DNA from: DIGJ01 sp031553075
GTDB taxonomy: Bacteria > Bacillota > Clostridia > Lachnospirales > Lachnospiraceae
Direction: 5' to 3'
Assembly (NCBI GenBank): GCA_031553075.1
Contig: JAVBLX010000043.1
Span: 21,269-85,268 of the forward strand
Length of the DNA: 64,000 bases
The notes under the pieces were generated by a model, which was not told where the DNA came from, did no database searches, and saw only the letters and a list, made by a program, of their open reading frames with translations. Numbering within the stretch: position 1 is the stretch's first letter; each line of letters opens with the position of its first letter. The translations under genes and the position numbers were made by a program. This document shows positions 10,001 to 17,201 of this stretch, one piece after another.

Positions 10001-10990
10001 GCTTTTATACCTCAGATTTCTAGTCTGGATACCGTATCGGAATCAATCAAAACATCCTTTGAGTCCACTTCTGCTGTTATGGAAGATATCTCTACCAACT
10101 CAATGAGTGCCGTAACAACCGCTCTGACTGGGTTACATGACATTGTTGAATTGGTAAATAAGGAATTGGGTGTCGATGGTGTTCAAGCATTAACTAACTA
10201 CATGACTGGTTTAACAAGAACAATAACCGTAATTAACCAAGTTGACTCGCTTACAAAGCTGTACACCGCTTCTACCCAAAGTTTGAATGTTGAACTGACT
10301 GCATCTCAGCAAGCATTGAAGGACTTTGATACTGCTATGTTGACTGCTATGACTACTTTGGATAGCATGAGTGCCATGGCATTAAGCACCGCAACTAATT
10401 TTGGTTCTATGGCTTCCAATATCAATTCTGCCGCCGCTGCTTATCGGGAACTTGCTGCTGCTAAAGAAGCTGCTAACTCTGTGTCTGATAATTCAAGTAA
10501 AGGTTCTGGTGGGGTTATTAGTAGAGCTGTTGCATCAGGTGTTATTGGAGCAATTGGTGTTGCTGGTTCAATTTTTACTGGTAAAGCCTATGCTGAAGGA
10601 ACTAAGAGTGCTGAGGCTGGGGTTCATTTGGTTGGTGAGGAAGTGCCTGAACTTATCTTGTCAGGAGGTAAATACACCTTAGTTAAGAAGCCAAGTCTTG
10701 TAAGGTTGAATTCTGGAGACACAGTATTTAATGGTGCTAAGACTCGTGAAATTATGAAGGGCGACTTTAGTAAACTTAATCCTGATTTTGTAAAATCATT
10801 ACCATATACTCAGCCTAATATGTTTTCAATGAACACATCAATGCCAAATGTTGTACCAAGAGCAGTAAGCCAATCTTTTAGCACTGGTGATATTCATCTT
10901 CATGAGGTGGAAAAGGTTGATAATCTTGCTGACCAGATTGTTAAAAGGTTACCTATAAAAATGTCACAAAAAATATTTAACAGAGAATAA
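4094..10990 (+). CDS. Phage tail tape-measure protein (2298 aa)
   Basis: By size and pattern this sets the tail length of a long-tailed phage. The first 200 residues are coiled coil. Residues about 205-570 look like the TP901-type tape-measure core. A hydrophobic segment lies near residues 716-754 (GWGLMAITTAVSILSTAI), as expected for the part that enters the host membrane. A Ser-rich linker near 1340-1352 separates the first half from a second, long alpha-helical half rich in Gln, Lys and Asp. The C-terminus has the usual tape-measure ending with VGEEVPELILSGG and LNSGDTVF. The start has an AGGAGA ribosome site 7 bases upstream. A tail of roughly 300 nm would follow from the length if the usual rule (about 0.15 nm per residue) applies. 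No lysozyme or peptidase domain was recognised. Confidence 0.9.
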   Translation: MNQNDFIMNIIGSLNKTLTNARLKSDLKTFDDKFYVKVVAKLSKTLASRELKRQLKELNNLYVQIEANIKVDKGTKDKLQQNIKTLQQSLSDIEIGLKTSKTQQSKIIADIESIKRKAQQKVQSTPISFNLEVRKAKVIADIEYLGKRYSKLFSNTSASQKYETLMQNALSISGKSKLSDTRAELAAFTSELKANGLAAKSTGDKWRDLVERSKDLFSAASIIRVVFQQMREMTKTTLGLDTEMTNLYKVQNDISSREQFSGILKKWNKLAQELSVTTQSLISATGGWSKIGFNLDMSEQLSRLTAIFEKTAEISTEQATSTLISAAQAYTEIIENGVVLGEEDYVKRVEAIGNKVNAIGNKYAIDSEGIANGLQNSSAALKVAGNSLDETISLITATNKIFQSPEEGSNMLKVASMRLRGQVNALKEMGEDAEGVSTDITKIQQQIYELTNDKVNIFEDDSTLKSTYQMVLEIGKVFEGLNDRQQANILEVMFGKQRGSAGAALLLNYKELESIKNDSMNSANSMAEEYSKYLESAEAHIISFKEKLVEAYQGFMSGDTLVYASDFGSAILDILNKTDLLRHALLALATIKIGQGISTFGLSISNAAKQMNTLGSALEKVKSLPLDETLKPSVLAKVGIETKNLTDRNLKLLLSQKNLTENDRVAILSKHELTQEEAKAKLEKMGLTTATKAQATANVTEATTTHTLSGAMKTLKASIIGCGQAIKTAILSNPVGWGLMAITTAVSILSTAITNHNQKLEESRQKNIEASDKASEQAKQLGDLYQKYMALASVTDKTATQEEEFSSVVKDTISALGDKASALEGLTAGTEEYTKALKGATQAELENLYAVAVTGRKAAEEELQKSAVSSWSGSTVSIPLNEQMTGVEEHVKALDVVRDILSEFEDMGANGLEWEPVNWDSNNKDMARLVEYYDKIIQSRKALIMSAQQTGDESILDTGIYKQIDTVINNLSDDIDTYLEKKYEESKLEYQMQQGIPATTEEYEKMKHALAENSEVGEYFNSVIGDMLAKDYSDLAVGVQETADAINELPQESQSISLGFTEDQLKKIDEAKSSLSGLSTEIAKLNSGQSISSTDILGLIENYDLDAVKAWASTKELKNELVRVSRLKLNNAISDIYAMQEAGAITVEQFEALRAILKDITKQDFSKLNLDGFNTNIDAIQSSYTTLSTAVEEYNKYSGYSIDTVQALLALEPQYLDLLDMKNGKLSINEEGYRLLVDAQMAEAEASIYGSAIAELTALTIEKAGQSSAEAAQKKQDAVAGINAETSALQENTQAALDNAVAIAQREGVSQADINAIIEKTTNRVNAIQSAVKGLNVAPNKKSSSSSSKSTKETKESINWIERKLDVLGKKLERLKDKTENVFSSWGGKNKNIDKEIKNLESQIKVYTKAQSTYKKEYSKIKLSDNIISKIKNGSMDISSYDSATAKKIKEYQDLYDKQQDCTDKVAELHQSIRDLNQEKLDNIIDAFDRVIGNSNSRSNEIQARIDLKLSTGEAVAEADYQELRKESKYVQTKLQKEVAKYSKQAEKDWKTAQKTYKAGTDEYNNAKKAYEDSKAKVSELNAELSKEKQNYHDINKAILETPLRQLERQKELLEQQSSALDKIKSKYSDMISAVTYYVGNQIDALNKAKSAITDTYDSMVDPLKEQLEYLQNANDERERAIALQKAQAALDAAKSQNTVAVMKDGKFSYEADAKTLKEAQESYDKVIYDNTVSSLQNQVKELETQRDNLLEGYDEQIDRLNDISDKWSKIISDAEMMSKIDMFESTYGSLEQILNGSNVAYDSVKGNVEKIQKSLDDIAKVQEVVDEQILAVEKFVSAWEYGEASFVKAQEGITSALEDHTSINAHILAESQEMVNQYMTELDDSAKGLGLSLEESVDGTKLKLESLTEPFEELKTALDKTNVEYENFKKLSDEMSGTLPSSVEQLENLVEVTDNLSTAFSAIGRSITAFIPQISSLDTVSESIKTSFESTSAVMEDISTNSMSAVTTALTGLHDIVELVNKELGVDGVQALTNYMTGLTRTITVINQVDSLTKLYTASTQSLNVELTASQQALKDFDTAMLTAMTTLDSMSAMALSTATNFGSMASNINSAAAAYRELAAAKEAANSVSDNSSKGSGGVISRAVASGVIGAIGVAGSIFTGKAYAEGTKSAEAGVHLVGEEVPELILSGGKYTLVKKPSLVRLNSGDTVFNGAKTREIMKGDFSKLNPDFVKSLPYTQPNMFSMNTSMPNVVPRAVSQSFSTGDIHLHEVEKVDNLADQIVKRLPIKMSQKIFNRE

Positions 10991-10995
10991 TATAG

Positions 10996-11033
10996 TTATC
11001 GCCATATGTGCATCAAAGAACATATGGCGATAA
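10996..11033 (+). other. 14-bp perfect hairpin between tape-measure and OB-fold genes
   Basis: TTATCGCCATATGT (10996-11009) pairs perfectly with 11020-11033 over a 10-base loop. There is no T run, and a ribosome site follows immediately, so RNA processing or stability between tail genes seems likelier than termination. Confidence 0.5.
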
Positions 11034-11048
11034 AAATTGGAGGAAATA

Positions 11049-11309
11049 ATGGATAAAGCAAAAAGTGCGGTTGATGAATTGATTAAAAATATATTTATAG
11101 CAATCAAAGCAGAAATTAGAAAGAATAATAAAACAAGAACTTATGTAATAATTGGTAAAATAAAATCAATAAATGATGATGGTCATTTTAATGTTATCAT
11201 TCGAGACAAGGAACATATTGTAAAATCTCACTTCACTCATCAAGTAGGCGACTCGGTATCAATTCTTGTAGCTAATGGAAATTATAACAATCTGTTTATT
11301 ATTTACTAA
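11049..11309 (+). CDS. Small phage OB-fold-like protein (86 aa)
   Basis: After a helical N-terminus, residues about 33-86 alternate beta-strand-like stretches: VIIGKIKSINDDGHFNVII, then VGDSVSILVANGNYNNLFII. This is the pattern of short OB-fold proteins coded next to tail and baseplate genes in Firmicute phages. The start is at the ATG at 11049, six bases after GGAGG; an upstream in-frame TTG overlaps that site. It lies between the tape-measure and a baseplate-type gene, so a role in the tail tip is likely, but this is inferred from position and pattern only. Confidence 0.55.
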   Translation: MDKAKSAVDELIKNIFIAIKAEIRKNNKTRTYVIIGKIKSINDDGHFNVIIRDKEHIVKSHFTHQVGDSVSILVANGNYNNLFIIY

Positions 11310-11370
11310 GTATTCAAAGTATATAAAGAGTCTTTAAGGTGAAATAAAAAGAAAGAAGAGTATATAAAAA

Positions 11371-12807
11371 ATGATAAAACAACAGGATTATGATATATTA
11401 AGACAAGCATCCAGACAACTTTATTCAAAATGTGAAATTATTAATCCCAAAGGTAAAATATTGGAAAGTATCGAAGGGCAGATTGTAGATGATTCTATTT
11501 CGATTTCTGCTACATCTGATATAAGACGTACTTATTCTTCGTCTATGGTTGTTACAAATAGTACCTTTGATATAGCTAGAAAAAAGATGTTTTGGTTCGA
11601 TAGACTTATAAGGCCATACATTGGAGTAAAACACATTCGAAGTGGTGAAATAATCTGGTATTTACTTGGCACATATACTATAAGTGATTCTTCTTACCAA
11701 TTTGATACAACTACAAGTCAATTAGATATCGAATTCAAAGATAAAATGTGTCTTTTGATGCCCGAATATGGTGGACAGGCAAGTCATTATAGTATTCGCA
11801 TAGAAGCTGGTCAAGATGTTAGAACAACGATTATGGGTTTAATTCGAGAGGCTGGTGAAGAGTATCCTCAAATTGGGTTTATACAAGAAGAAATACCTTA
11901 TGATTTACAATTTGACGCGGGTACAAGTTATTATGAAATCCTGTCTAAAATAGCTGAATTGTTCCCAGGGTGGGAATTTTATTATGACATATACGGAACA
12001 TTCATATTTAATAGAGTCCCGTCATGCTACGAAGATGATTGCGTTTTAACTTACAATTCTATCTATGATTTACTTATAAAAGAAAACTCACAGATAAAAT
12101 TGCACGATATATATAATAAAACGATAATTTGGGGGCAGGTACTTGACCCGGATTTTTATTCGGAAAATGTCACATTGTCTGGAGATACATACATCGCAAA
12201 CGTAGATATGATGACCAGTTATGAAAACTTCGATACAGTAGCACTGCATATCCCAGCAAACAATCCAGTAATAAGCTATATCAATATCAATGGATTAGGC
12301 AAGATACGAATAAATGATGACTCTGGTACGGCTATTGCAGCAAATACTATGGAAGGCGATATATCCTATGTTTTTCGTTATCGGAAGTCAAATGTAAATA
12401 AGGAACCGGATTTCTACTTCCTTGGACAATACCAAGTTTATGGTGAATATACAGAAACAGACAATAGCTGTGAGTTTTCAGTTGATAATGTTGGACGTGA
12501 ATTGGTTCAAACGCTTTCGTTTGAAGAGATTTACAGTAATGATTTAGCTTACCAACGTGCGGAATATGAAACATATCTAAAATGTAGACTACAAGATACA
12601 ATCACTTTGGAAATGGCATCGGTATTCTGGTTGGATGTAAATCAAAAGGTAGAATATAAGAAACTTAACGATGATGTCCCTTCACAATATATAGTTAAAG
12701 AAATCACCTTTTCTTCTATGGATGGAATAATGTCCGTAACTATGAGTAAATTTTATGAAGACTACAATGTTGTATATAATAAGAAGTATAATAATCTGAT
12801 TGATTGA
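11371..12807 (+). CDS. Phage tail/baseplate hub-like protein (478 aa)
   Basis: A beta-rich protein that follows the tape-measure and OB-fold genes, the usual place for distal-tail or baseplate hub proteins. The N-terminal half (ISISATSDIRRTYSSSM, then WYLLGTYTISDSS) matches the style of the DUF5048 and XkdQ/gp27-like hub proteins, including the segment DAGTSYYEILSKIAELFPGW found in hub proteins. The C-terminus (YIVKEITFSSMDGIMSVTM) also fits. Ribosome site GAAAGAAGAG upstream. It probably forms the ring below the tail tube and contacts the cell-surface module. No receptor-binding protein is visible next to it before the excisionase. Confidence 0.65.
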   Translation: MIKQQDYDILRQASRQLYSKCEIINPKGKILESIEGQIVDDSISISATSDIRRTYSSSMVVTNSTFDIARKKMFWFDRLIRPYIGVKHIRSGEIIWYLLGTYTISDSSYQFDTTTSQLDIEFKDKMCLLMPEYGGQASHYSIRIEAGQDVRTTIMGLIREAGEEYPQIGFIQEEIPYDLQFDAGTSYYEILSKIAELFPGWEFYYDIYGTFIFNRVPSCYEDDCVLTYNSIYDLLIKENSQIKLHDIYNKTIIWGQVLDPDFYSENVTLSGDTYIANVDMMTSYENFDTVALHIPANNPVISYININGLGKIRINDDSGTAIAANTMEGDISYVFRYRKSNVNKEPDFYFLGQYQVYGEYTETDNSCEFSVDNVGRELVQTLSFEEIYSNDLAYQRAEYETYLKCRLQDTITLEMASVFWLDVNQKVEYKKLNDDVPSQYIVKEITFSSMDGIMSVTMSKFYEDYNVVYNKKYNNLID

Positions 12808-12828
12808 GTTTGAGCAGGAGGAAATAAT

Positions 12829-13032
12829 TTGACAGAAGTACCAATTTGGGAACGATTTTTGTTGACGGTGAAAGAAGCCTCGTCATATTTTAATATTGGT
12901 GAAAATAAATTACATAAAATAGTAAATGAGTATATGGAATCAGAATATAAATTTGTGGTTCAAAATGGTAGTAGATCAATGATTAATCGTAAGAAGTTTG
13001 AGGATTTTCTTGATAAAACAACTTCGATTTGA
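12829..13032 (+). CDS. xis: Tn916-type excisionase
   Basis: The 67-residue protein has the Tn916 Xis layout: IPIWERF-like opening (VPIWERFLLTVKEASSYFNIGENKL) followed by the basic C-terminal wing with MINRKKFEDFLDK. It starts at TTG, eight bases after AGGAGG. Excisionase bends DNA and directs the integrase to excise the element. It lies directly before the integrase, as in Tn916-like elements. Confidence is high from the signature residues and the neighbour. Confidence 0.9.
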   Translation: MTEVPIWERFLLTVKEASSYFNIGENKLHKIVNEYMESEYKFVVQNGSRSMINRKKFEDFLDKTTSI

Positions 13033-13066
13033 ATATAGAATAAAGGCAAATACCAATGGAAAAACA

Positions 13067-13104
13067 GCCCTAGATGTGATATAATTTCGATATTGCACTA
13101 GGGC
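13067..13104 (+). terminator. Hairpin between xis and int
   Basis: GCCCTAG (13067-13073) pairs with CTAGGGC (13098-13104), and the stem can extend imperfectly inward (GTGATAT with ATATTGCA). TTCTTCAT follows. The loop contains TATAAT (13079-13084), so folding could also affect a promoter for int. It may limit read-through from xis into int or serve as an integrase/excisionase arm site. Confidence 0.5.
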
Positions 13105-13133
13105 TTCTTCATATGAAAGGAGCTAATAAAAGA

Positions 13134-14339
13134 ATGAGTGAAAAGAGACGAGATAGTAAAGGTCGAATTTTACGGAATGGAGAATGCCAACGTAAGGATG
13201 GATTATATCAATATGACTATATTGATTTGAGAGGGAAACCAAAATGTTTATATAGTTGGAAGCTTGAAGCAACGGACTCGCTACCGAGTGGAAAAAGAAA
13301 TTGTAAATCCCTTAGAGAAAAAGAACGTGAGATACAAAGGAACATTGATGATGGAATTGTTCCATATGGTGGTGAGCTTACTGTATTGGAACTGGCCCAT
13401 AAGTATATTTTGCAAAAGGCAGGAGTAAGGGCAACAACAAGAACTGGATATAAGACGGTTACGAATATTCTGGAAAAGGAAGAGTTTGGAGCAAAAAGAA
13501 TTGATAAAGTGAAACTGTCTGATGCAAAAGAATGGCTTATTAAGCTACAGGAGAAAGATGGTCGAAGCTATAGTTCTATTCATAGTATTAGAGGCGTTCT
13601 CAGACCAGCCTTTCAATTAGCGGTAGATGATGATTTAATACGGAAGAATCCTTTCAATTTTCCACTGGTGTCAGTCATTGTAAATGATAGCGTTACAAGA
13701 GAAGCAATTACACATGACCAGAAGAGAAAGCTACTGGAGTTCATAAAAAATGACAAACATTTCTGTAAATACTATGATGGTATCTATATTTTATTTTACA
13801 CAGGTATGCGTATTTCTGAATTTGTTGGATTAACAGTAAAAGATATTGATTTAAATGAAAGAACTATTAATATTAATCACCAGTTACAGAGAACAGGGCA
13901 AATGAAGTATATTATTCAACCGCCGAAATCAGAAGCAGGAGAGCGTGTTATTCCGATGCAAAATGAAGTATACGAGTGCTTTAAGCGTATTATTGATAAT
14001 CGGAAGAAGCCCAAAGTTGAGCCTATGGTAGACGGTAAAGTAGGATTTCTATATCTGGATAAGAACGGGATGCCCATGGTGGCTCTGCATTGGGAAAAAT
14101 ACTTTAAACACATTATAATGAAGTATAATAAAATTTATAGAGCACAAATGCCGAAAGTTACTCCCCATGTATGCAGACATACTTATTGTTCCCATTGTGC
14201 ATCAAGTGGCATGAATCCAAAACATTTACAGTATTTAATGGGGCATTCAGATATAGGTGTTACACTGAATACTTACACGCATGTTGACTTTGATAACGTA
14301 AAGAAAGAGGTTAAAAACCTTGAAAAAGCCGTCCTGTAA
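13134..14339 (+). CDS. int: Tn916-family tyrosine integrase (401 aa)
   Basis: The N-terminus MSEKRRDSKGRIL matches the Tn916 integrase opening, and the whole length fits (Tn916 Int is 405 aa). The arm-binding domain is about residues 1-75, the core-binding domain about 80-175, and the catalytic domain follows with Arg in TGMRISEF, HVCRH, the GH of LMGHSDI, and the nucleophile Tyr in LNTYTH. It inserts and removes the element by site-specific recombination. The start at 13134 is chosen by family length and by a ribosome site (AAAGGAG) about 12 bases upstream; the ATG at 13113 overlaps that site. Tn916-type enzymes usually serve conjugative transposons, so pairing one with phage tail genes is notable. 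Confidence 0.93.
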   Translation: MSEKRRDSKGRILRNGECQRKDGLYQYDYIDLRGKPKCLYSWKLEATDSLPSGKRNCKSLREKEREIQRNIDDGIVPYGGELTVLELAHKYILQKAGVRATTRTGYKTVTNILEKEEFGAKRIDKVKLSDAKEWLIKLQEKDGRSYSSIHSIRGVLRPAFQLAVDDDLIRKNPFNFPLVSVIVNDSVTREAITHDQKRKLLEFIKNDKHFCKYYDGIYILFYTGMRISEFVGLTVKDIDLNERTININHQLQRTGQMKYIIQPPKSEAGERVIPMQNEVYECFKRIIDNRKKPKVEPMVDGKVGFLYLDKNGMPMVALHWEKYFKHIIMKYNKIYRAQMPKVTPHVCRHTYCSHCASSGMNPKHLQYLMGHSDIGVTLNTYTHVDFDNVKKEVKNLEKAVL

Positions 14340-14387
14340 ATTCACAAAACTAAGGTCATTTTACAGAGAATTTTACAGGAAATGACC
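14333..14387. repeat. Repeats at the right element end, possible integrase-binding/attachment region
   Basis: CCTGTAAA at 14333-14340 (across the integrase stop) is the inverse of TTTACAGG at 14372-14379. TTTTACAG occurs twice in direct order (14359-14366 and 14371-14378). GGTCATTT (14354-14361) and AAATGACC (14380-14387) form an inverted pair. Such clustered repeats just outside an integrase gene suggest arm sites near attR. The exact crossover cannot be fixed without the left end. Confidence 0.4.
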
Positions 14388-14508
14388 ATCAAGATAAGTG
14401 GCAAAACGTGTCAAAACATGAAAAATTATTAAAAATTGTAATGCCACGTAAATGACTGAAAGTGCCTAAAATCAAGGAAAAACCAGTGTTTTCAAGGAGA
14501 AAATGATA

Positions 14509-14967
14509 ATGACTAAGATTATGTTTTTTTGCCACGGCAATATATGTAGATCACCAATGGCTGAGTTTGTAATGAAAGATTTGGTACGTAAAGCAGGACT
14601 AGAGAATGAATTTGTGATTGCCTCTTCTGCAACCAGCACAGAGGAAATTGGGAATCCGGTTCATCATGGAACCAGAAATAAACTGGCAGAGTATGGGATT
14701 TCCACGAAAGGAAAATATGCTGTGCAGTTCCGCAAGAGTGATTACAAGGAGTATGATTATATTATTGGGATGGAGCAATATAATATAAAGAATCTTATGC
14801 GGATTATTGGTCAGGACCTGGAAGGAAAGGTATCCAGACTCTTGGATTTTACAGATACCAAAGGAGATATTGATGATCCTTGGTATACAGGGAACTTTGA
14901 TTCTACTTATCAAGAGGTTTTAGCAGGGTGTAAAGGATTATTAAAACATATTATGGACTCTGAATAA
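14509..14967 (+). CDS. Low-molecular-weight protein tyrosine phosphatase
   Basis: The N-terminus carries the catalytic loop CHGNICRSP (CX5R), giving the nucleophilic Cys near residue 8 and the phosphate-binding Arg. The general acid Asp is in the DDPWY motif near residue 124, also typical. Length (152 aa) is normal for the family. It removes phosphate from protein tyrosines (or arginines in some Firmicute members, as in YwlE). The start at 14509 leaves 9 bases from AAGGAG, better than the ATG at 14503. It is the first chromosomal gene after the prophage, so its native promoter may have been displaced by insertion. Confidence 0.9.
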   Translation: MTKIMFFCHGNICRSPMAEFVMKDLVRKAGLENEFVIASSATSTEEIGNPVHHGTRNKLAEYGISTKGKYAVQFRKSDYKEYDYIIGMEQYNIKNLMRIIGQDLEGKVSRLLDFTDTKGDIDDPWYTGNFDSTYQEVLAGCKGLLKHIMDSE

Positions 14968-15028
14968 GGCAAAAAGAGAAAAAGCATTATAAAACAACAT
15001 TGTGGAGACAAGAAAGGAGTTTACAATT

Positions 15029-16171
15029 ATGATTTACAGAGAAATTGGAAAAACAGGAGAAAAAGGAAGTATCATCGGACTTGGATGTGAGCATCTGGAT
15101 GGCAAACCTTATGAGCAGGTGAAAGAAACACTGGATGCTGCTTTGGAGCAGGGAATTAATATTCTGGATGTATTTATGCCTGGACAAGAAATTCGCGGTA
15201 ATATTTCCAAAGCATTAGGCAGCAATCGTGAGAAAGTTTTAATTCAGGGGCATATCGGTTCTACGGATATTAATCAGCAATATGATATTAGCCGTGATTT
15301 ACCGACAGTCCAGAAGTATTTTGAGGCTCTCTTAAAGAACTTTGGATACATTGATTTTGGAATGATGTTTTTTATTGACTCCGAAAAGGATTACAAAGGA
15401 GTCTTTGATACTGGATTTATTACATACGTGGAAAAGTTAAAAAAGCAGGGAGATATCCGGCACATTGGATTCAGCTCTCATAACCCGGAAATGGCGACTA
15501 AGGTGATTCAGACAGGCGTGCCGGAAATGATGATGTTTAGTATTAATCTGGGATTTGATTTGTATCCCGCGGAAAGTGATATATTCTCGGCTCTGGATAA
15601 TGGATTTGACACCAGTTTGTTTAAAGGAATAGATCCTAAACGGGCTGCACTCTATAAGTTGTGTGAGCAAAGAGGAATTGGAATCACAGTTATGAAAACA
15701 TTAGGAGCAGGAAAACTTATATCCAGCGAGCACAGTCCTTTTGGTAAACCAATGACGGTGGCACAATGCCTTCATTATGCCCTGACTCGCCCAGCAGTTG
15801 CCAGTGCTCTTCTTGGCTGTAAGACCAGGGATGAGATTCTGGATGCTGTGAAGTATCTTGAGCTAAGTGATGAGGAAAGAGATTATGCACCAATATTAGA
15901 TTCAGTAAGAAATGATTTTAAGGGTAGCTGTGTATATTGTAGTCATTGCCAGCCATGTCCAGTGGGAATTGATATTGCGGCGGTAAATAAATATCTGGAT
16001 ATTGCCAGACTGGATTTAGCCAATGTACCACCATCTATCCGTTCTCATTATCAAAGCCTTTCCAATAGGGGAAGCGAATGTATCACTTGTGGAAATTGTG
16101 AAAGCCGCTGTCCGTTTGGTGTGCCAATTATTGATAATATGGCAGAGGCTGCTAAAGTTTTTGAAGGATAA
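15029..16171 (+). CDS. Aldo/keto reductase with C-terminal 4Fe-4S domain
   Basis: Residues about 1-285 form an aldo/keto reductase barrel (opening YREIGKTGEKGSIIGLG; later GITVMKTLGAGKL). The C-terminal part has cysteine clusters CVYCSHCQPC and CITCGNCESRCPFG, the pattern of a bacterial ferredoxin-type 4Fe-4S domain. Fusions of this kind are common in anaerobic clostridia, where electrons may come from or go to the iron-sulfur centre. The substrate is unknown. An AAAGGAG site precedes the ATG at 15029. It follows the phosphatase by about 60 bases and may share its transcript. Confidence 0.88.
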   Translation: MIYREIGKTGEKGSIIGLGCEHLDGKPYEQVKETLDAALEQGINILDVFMPGQEIRGNISKALGSNREKVLIQGHIGSTDINQQYDISRDLPTVQKYFEALLKNFGYIDFGMMFFIDSEKDYKGVFDTGFITYVEKLKKQGDIRHIGFSSHNPEMATKVIQTGVPEMMMFSINLGFDLYPAESDIFSALDNGFDTSLFKGIDPKRAALYKLCEQRGIGITVMKTLGAGKLISSEHSPFGKPMTVAQCLHYALTRPAVASALLGCKTRDEILDAVKYLELSDEERDYAPILDSVRNDFKGSCVYCSHCQPCPVGIDIAAVNKYLDIARLDLANVPPSIRSHYQSLSNRGSECITCGNCESRCPFGVPIIDNMAEAAKVFEG

Positions 16172-16276
16172 AATTTGGCGGTAATGAAGAAAATGTCCCT
16201 TTATAGTGTGCTTAAGGTGCAATAATTGCTTATTGTATAGTAGATATGATAAACAAAGAAAAGAGGGGGAAGTTCA

Positions 16277-17065
16277 ATGAATCTTCAGTTAAAAAATCGC
16301 GTAGTATTTGTTACAGGCGGAAGCAGGGGAATTGGTAAAGCAGTTATTATGGATCTTTTAAAAGAAGGCGCATATGTGGGAACCTGTTCTCGTAAGCTAC
16401 ATGAATTAGAAGAGCTTTATGCGTCACTACCTGTGGAAATACGCTCACGGCTTGCCATTCAGGAATGTGATGTTCGTAATTCAGAAGAGGTACGTTTAGC
16501 TGTGAATCATACCATTGCACAATTTGGGCGGTTGGATGGAATAGTGGCTAATGCAGGTTTCGGGACATCTGGAAGAATTCTGGAAACATCTGCAGAAGAG
16601 TGGATATCACAATATGAAATGAAATTACTAAGCGTTACTAACTTAGTACAGGCATCCATTTCGGCCTTGCGTCAATCAGATGCAGCCAGGATAGTAATTA
16701 TGAATGGTGTAACTGCGAATACGCCAGACCCCCACATGGCAGCGGTCAGTGTGTCGAGGGCTGCGGTAAAGCAATACGCAAAGTTGCTGGCAACAGAACT
16801 GACGTCGGATAAGATTTGTGTTAATACAGTGAACATTGGAGCAATAGGAACGGAACGTCAAATGGAACGTTTCAAAAAGTCTGCTTCACAGCTTACTTTT
16901 CAGGAATGGGAAAAAGAAGAAGCCAAACGGCGAGGTATTGGGTTTGAAAGATTTGGAAGAACAGATGAGGTTTCACCAGCTGTTTTATTGCTCCTCTCAC
17001 CATTGTCCTCTTATATTACAGGAAGTGCAATCGAGGTGGCAGGTGGACTGCACATAATCAATTGA
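16277..17065 (+). CDS. SDR-family protein with altered catalytic residues
   Basis: A Rossmann fold of short-chain dehydrogenase type: TGGSRGIGKAV near residue 12 for NAD(P) binding, NAGFG near residue 94, and a normal length of 262 aa. At the expected YxxxK active site the sequence reads AVSVSRAAVKQYAK, so Tyr is replaced by a small residue and Lys by Arg; the usual catalytic Ser region reads MNGVT. It may be a divergent oxidoreductase using other residues, or a binding protein. Strong AGAGGGGG ribosome site. It stands alone between the aldo/keto reductase gene and a terminator. Confidence 0.8.
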   Translation: MNLQLKNRVVFVTGGSRGIGKAVIMDLLKEGAYVGTCSRKLHELEELYASLPVEIRSRLAIQECDVRNSEEVRLAVNHTIAQFGRLDGIVANAGFGTSGRILETSAEEWISQYEMKLLSVTNLVQASISALRQSDAARIVIMNGVTANTPDPHMAAVSVSRAAVKQYAKLLATELTSDKICVNTVNIGAIGTERQMERFKKSASQLTFQEWEKEEAKRRGIGFERFGRTDEVSPAVLLLLSPLSSYITGSAIEVAGGLHIIN

Positions 17066-17087
17066 TTTTGAATGTAAAAATAAATGG

Positions 17088-17125
17088 GGCGGTTGAACAA
17101 AATGAAGTTCAGCCGCCAATTTATT
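17088..17125 (+). terminator. Strong intrinsic terminator after the SDR gene
   Basis: GGCGGTTGAAC (17088-17098) pairs with GTTCAGCCGCC (17107-17117), 11 bp with one G-T, followed by AATTTATTATAATTT. It may stop both the SDR transcript and, from the other strand, read-through of the chemoreceptor. Confidence 0.8.
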
Positions 17126-17153
17126 ATAATTTCATATAGAGTATTTGGTTCTC

Positions 17154-17193
17154 ATTATTTATTTATTTATTTATTTGCTTGTTTATTTATTTG
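17154..17193. repeat. ATTT tetranucleotide repeat
   Basis: A run of ATTT units, interrupted once by GCTTG, fills the space just after the chemoreceptor stop codon. It is outside any gene, so length changes would not shift a reading frame. Confidence 0.8.
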
Positions 17194-17201
17194 GACTGCA
17201 T

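Larger units (their letters stand above)
1..14390. mobile_element. Right part of an integrated prophage-like element with Tn916-type int/xis
   Basis: The stretch from the left edge to just after the integrase contains only phage-type genes: an RNA-polymerase-like protein, tiny HTH proteins, a zinc ribbon protein, a tape-measure protein, an OB-fold-like protein, a tail/baseplate protein, then excisionase and integrase reading outward into ordinary chromosomal genes. Base composition and codon use are more A/T-rich than in the genes after 14.5 kb. The left boundary is outside the window. The right boundary is inferred to lie between the integrase stop (14339) and the phosphatase start (14509). 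No capsid, portal, terminase or lysis gene is visible, so a complete prophage, a remnant or a tail-like element all remain possible. Confidence 0.85.

Noticed and set aside
14340..14508. A tRNA gene as the integration target
   Set aside because: No tRNA-like cloverleaf or T-loop box is readable beside the integrase; Tn916-type integrases do not need a tRNA target.
17154..17193. A run of repeated units that could suggest a CRISPR array
   Set aside because: The repeats are simple tetranucleotides without unique spacers; no cas genes or array-like repeats are seen anywhere in the window.
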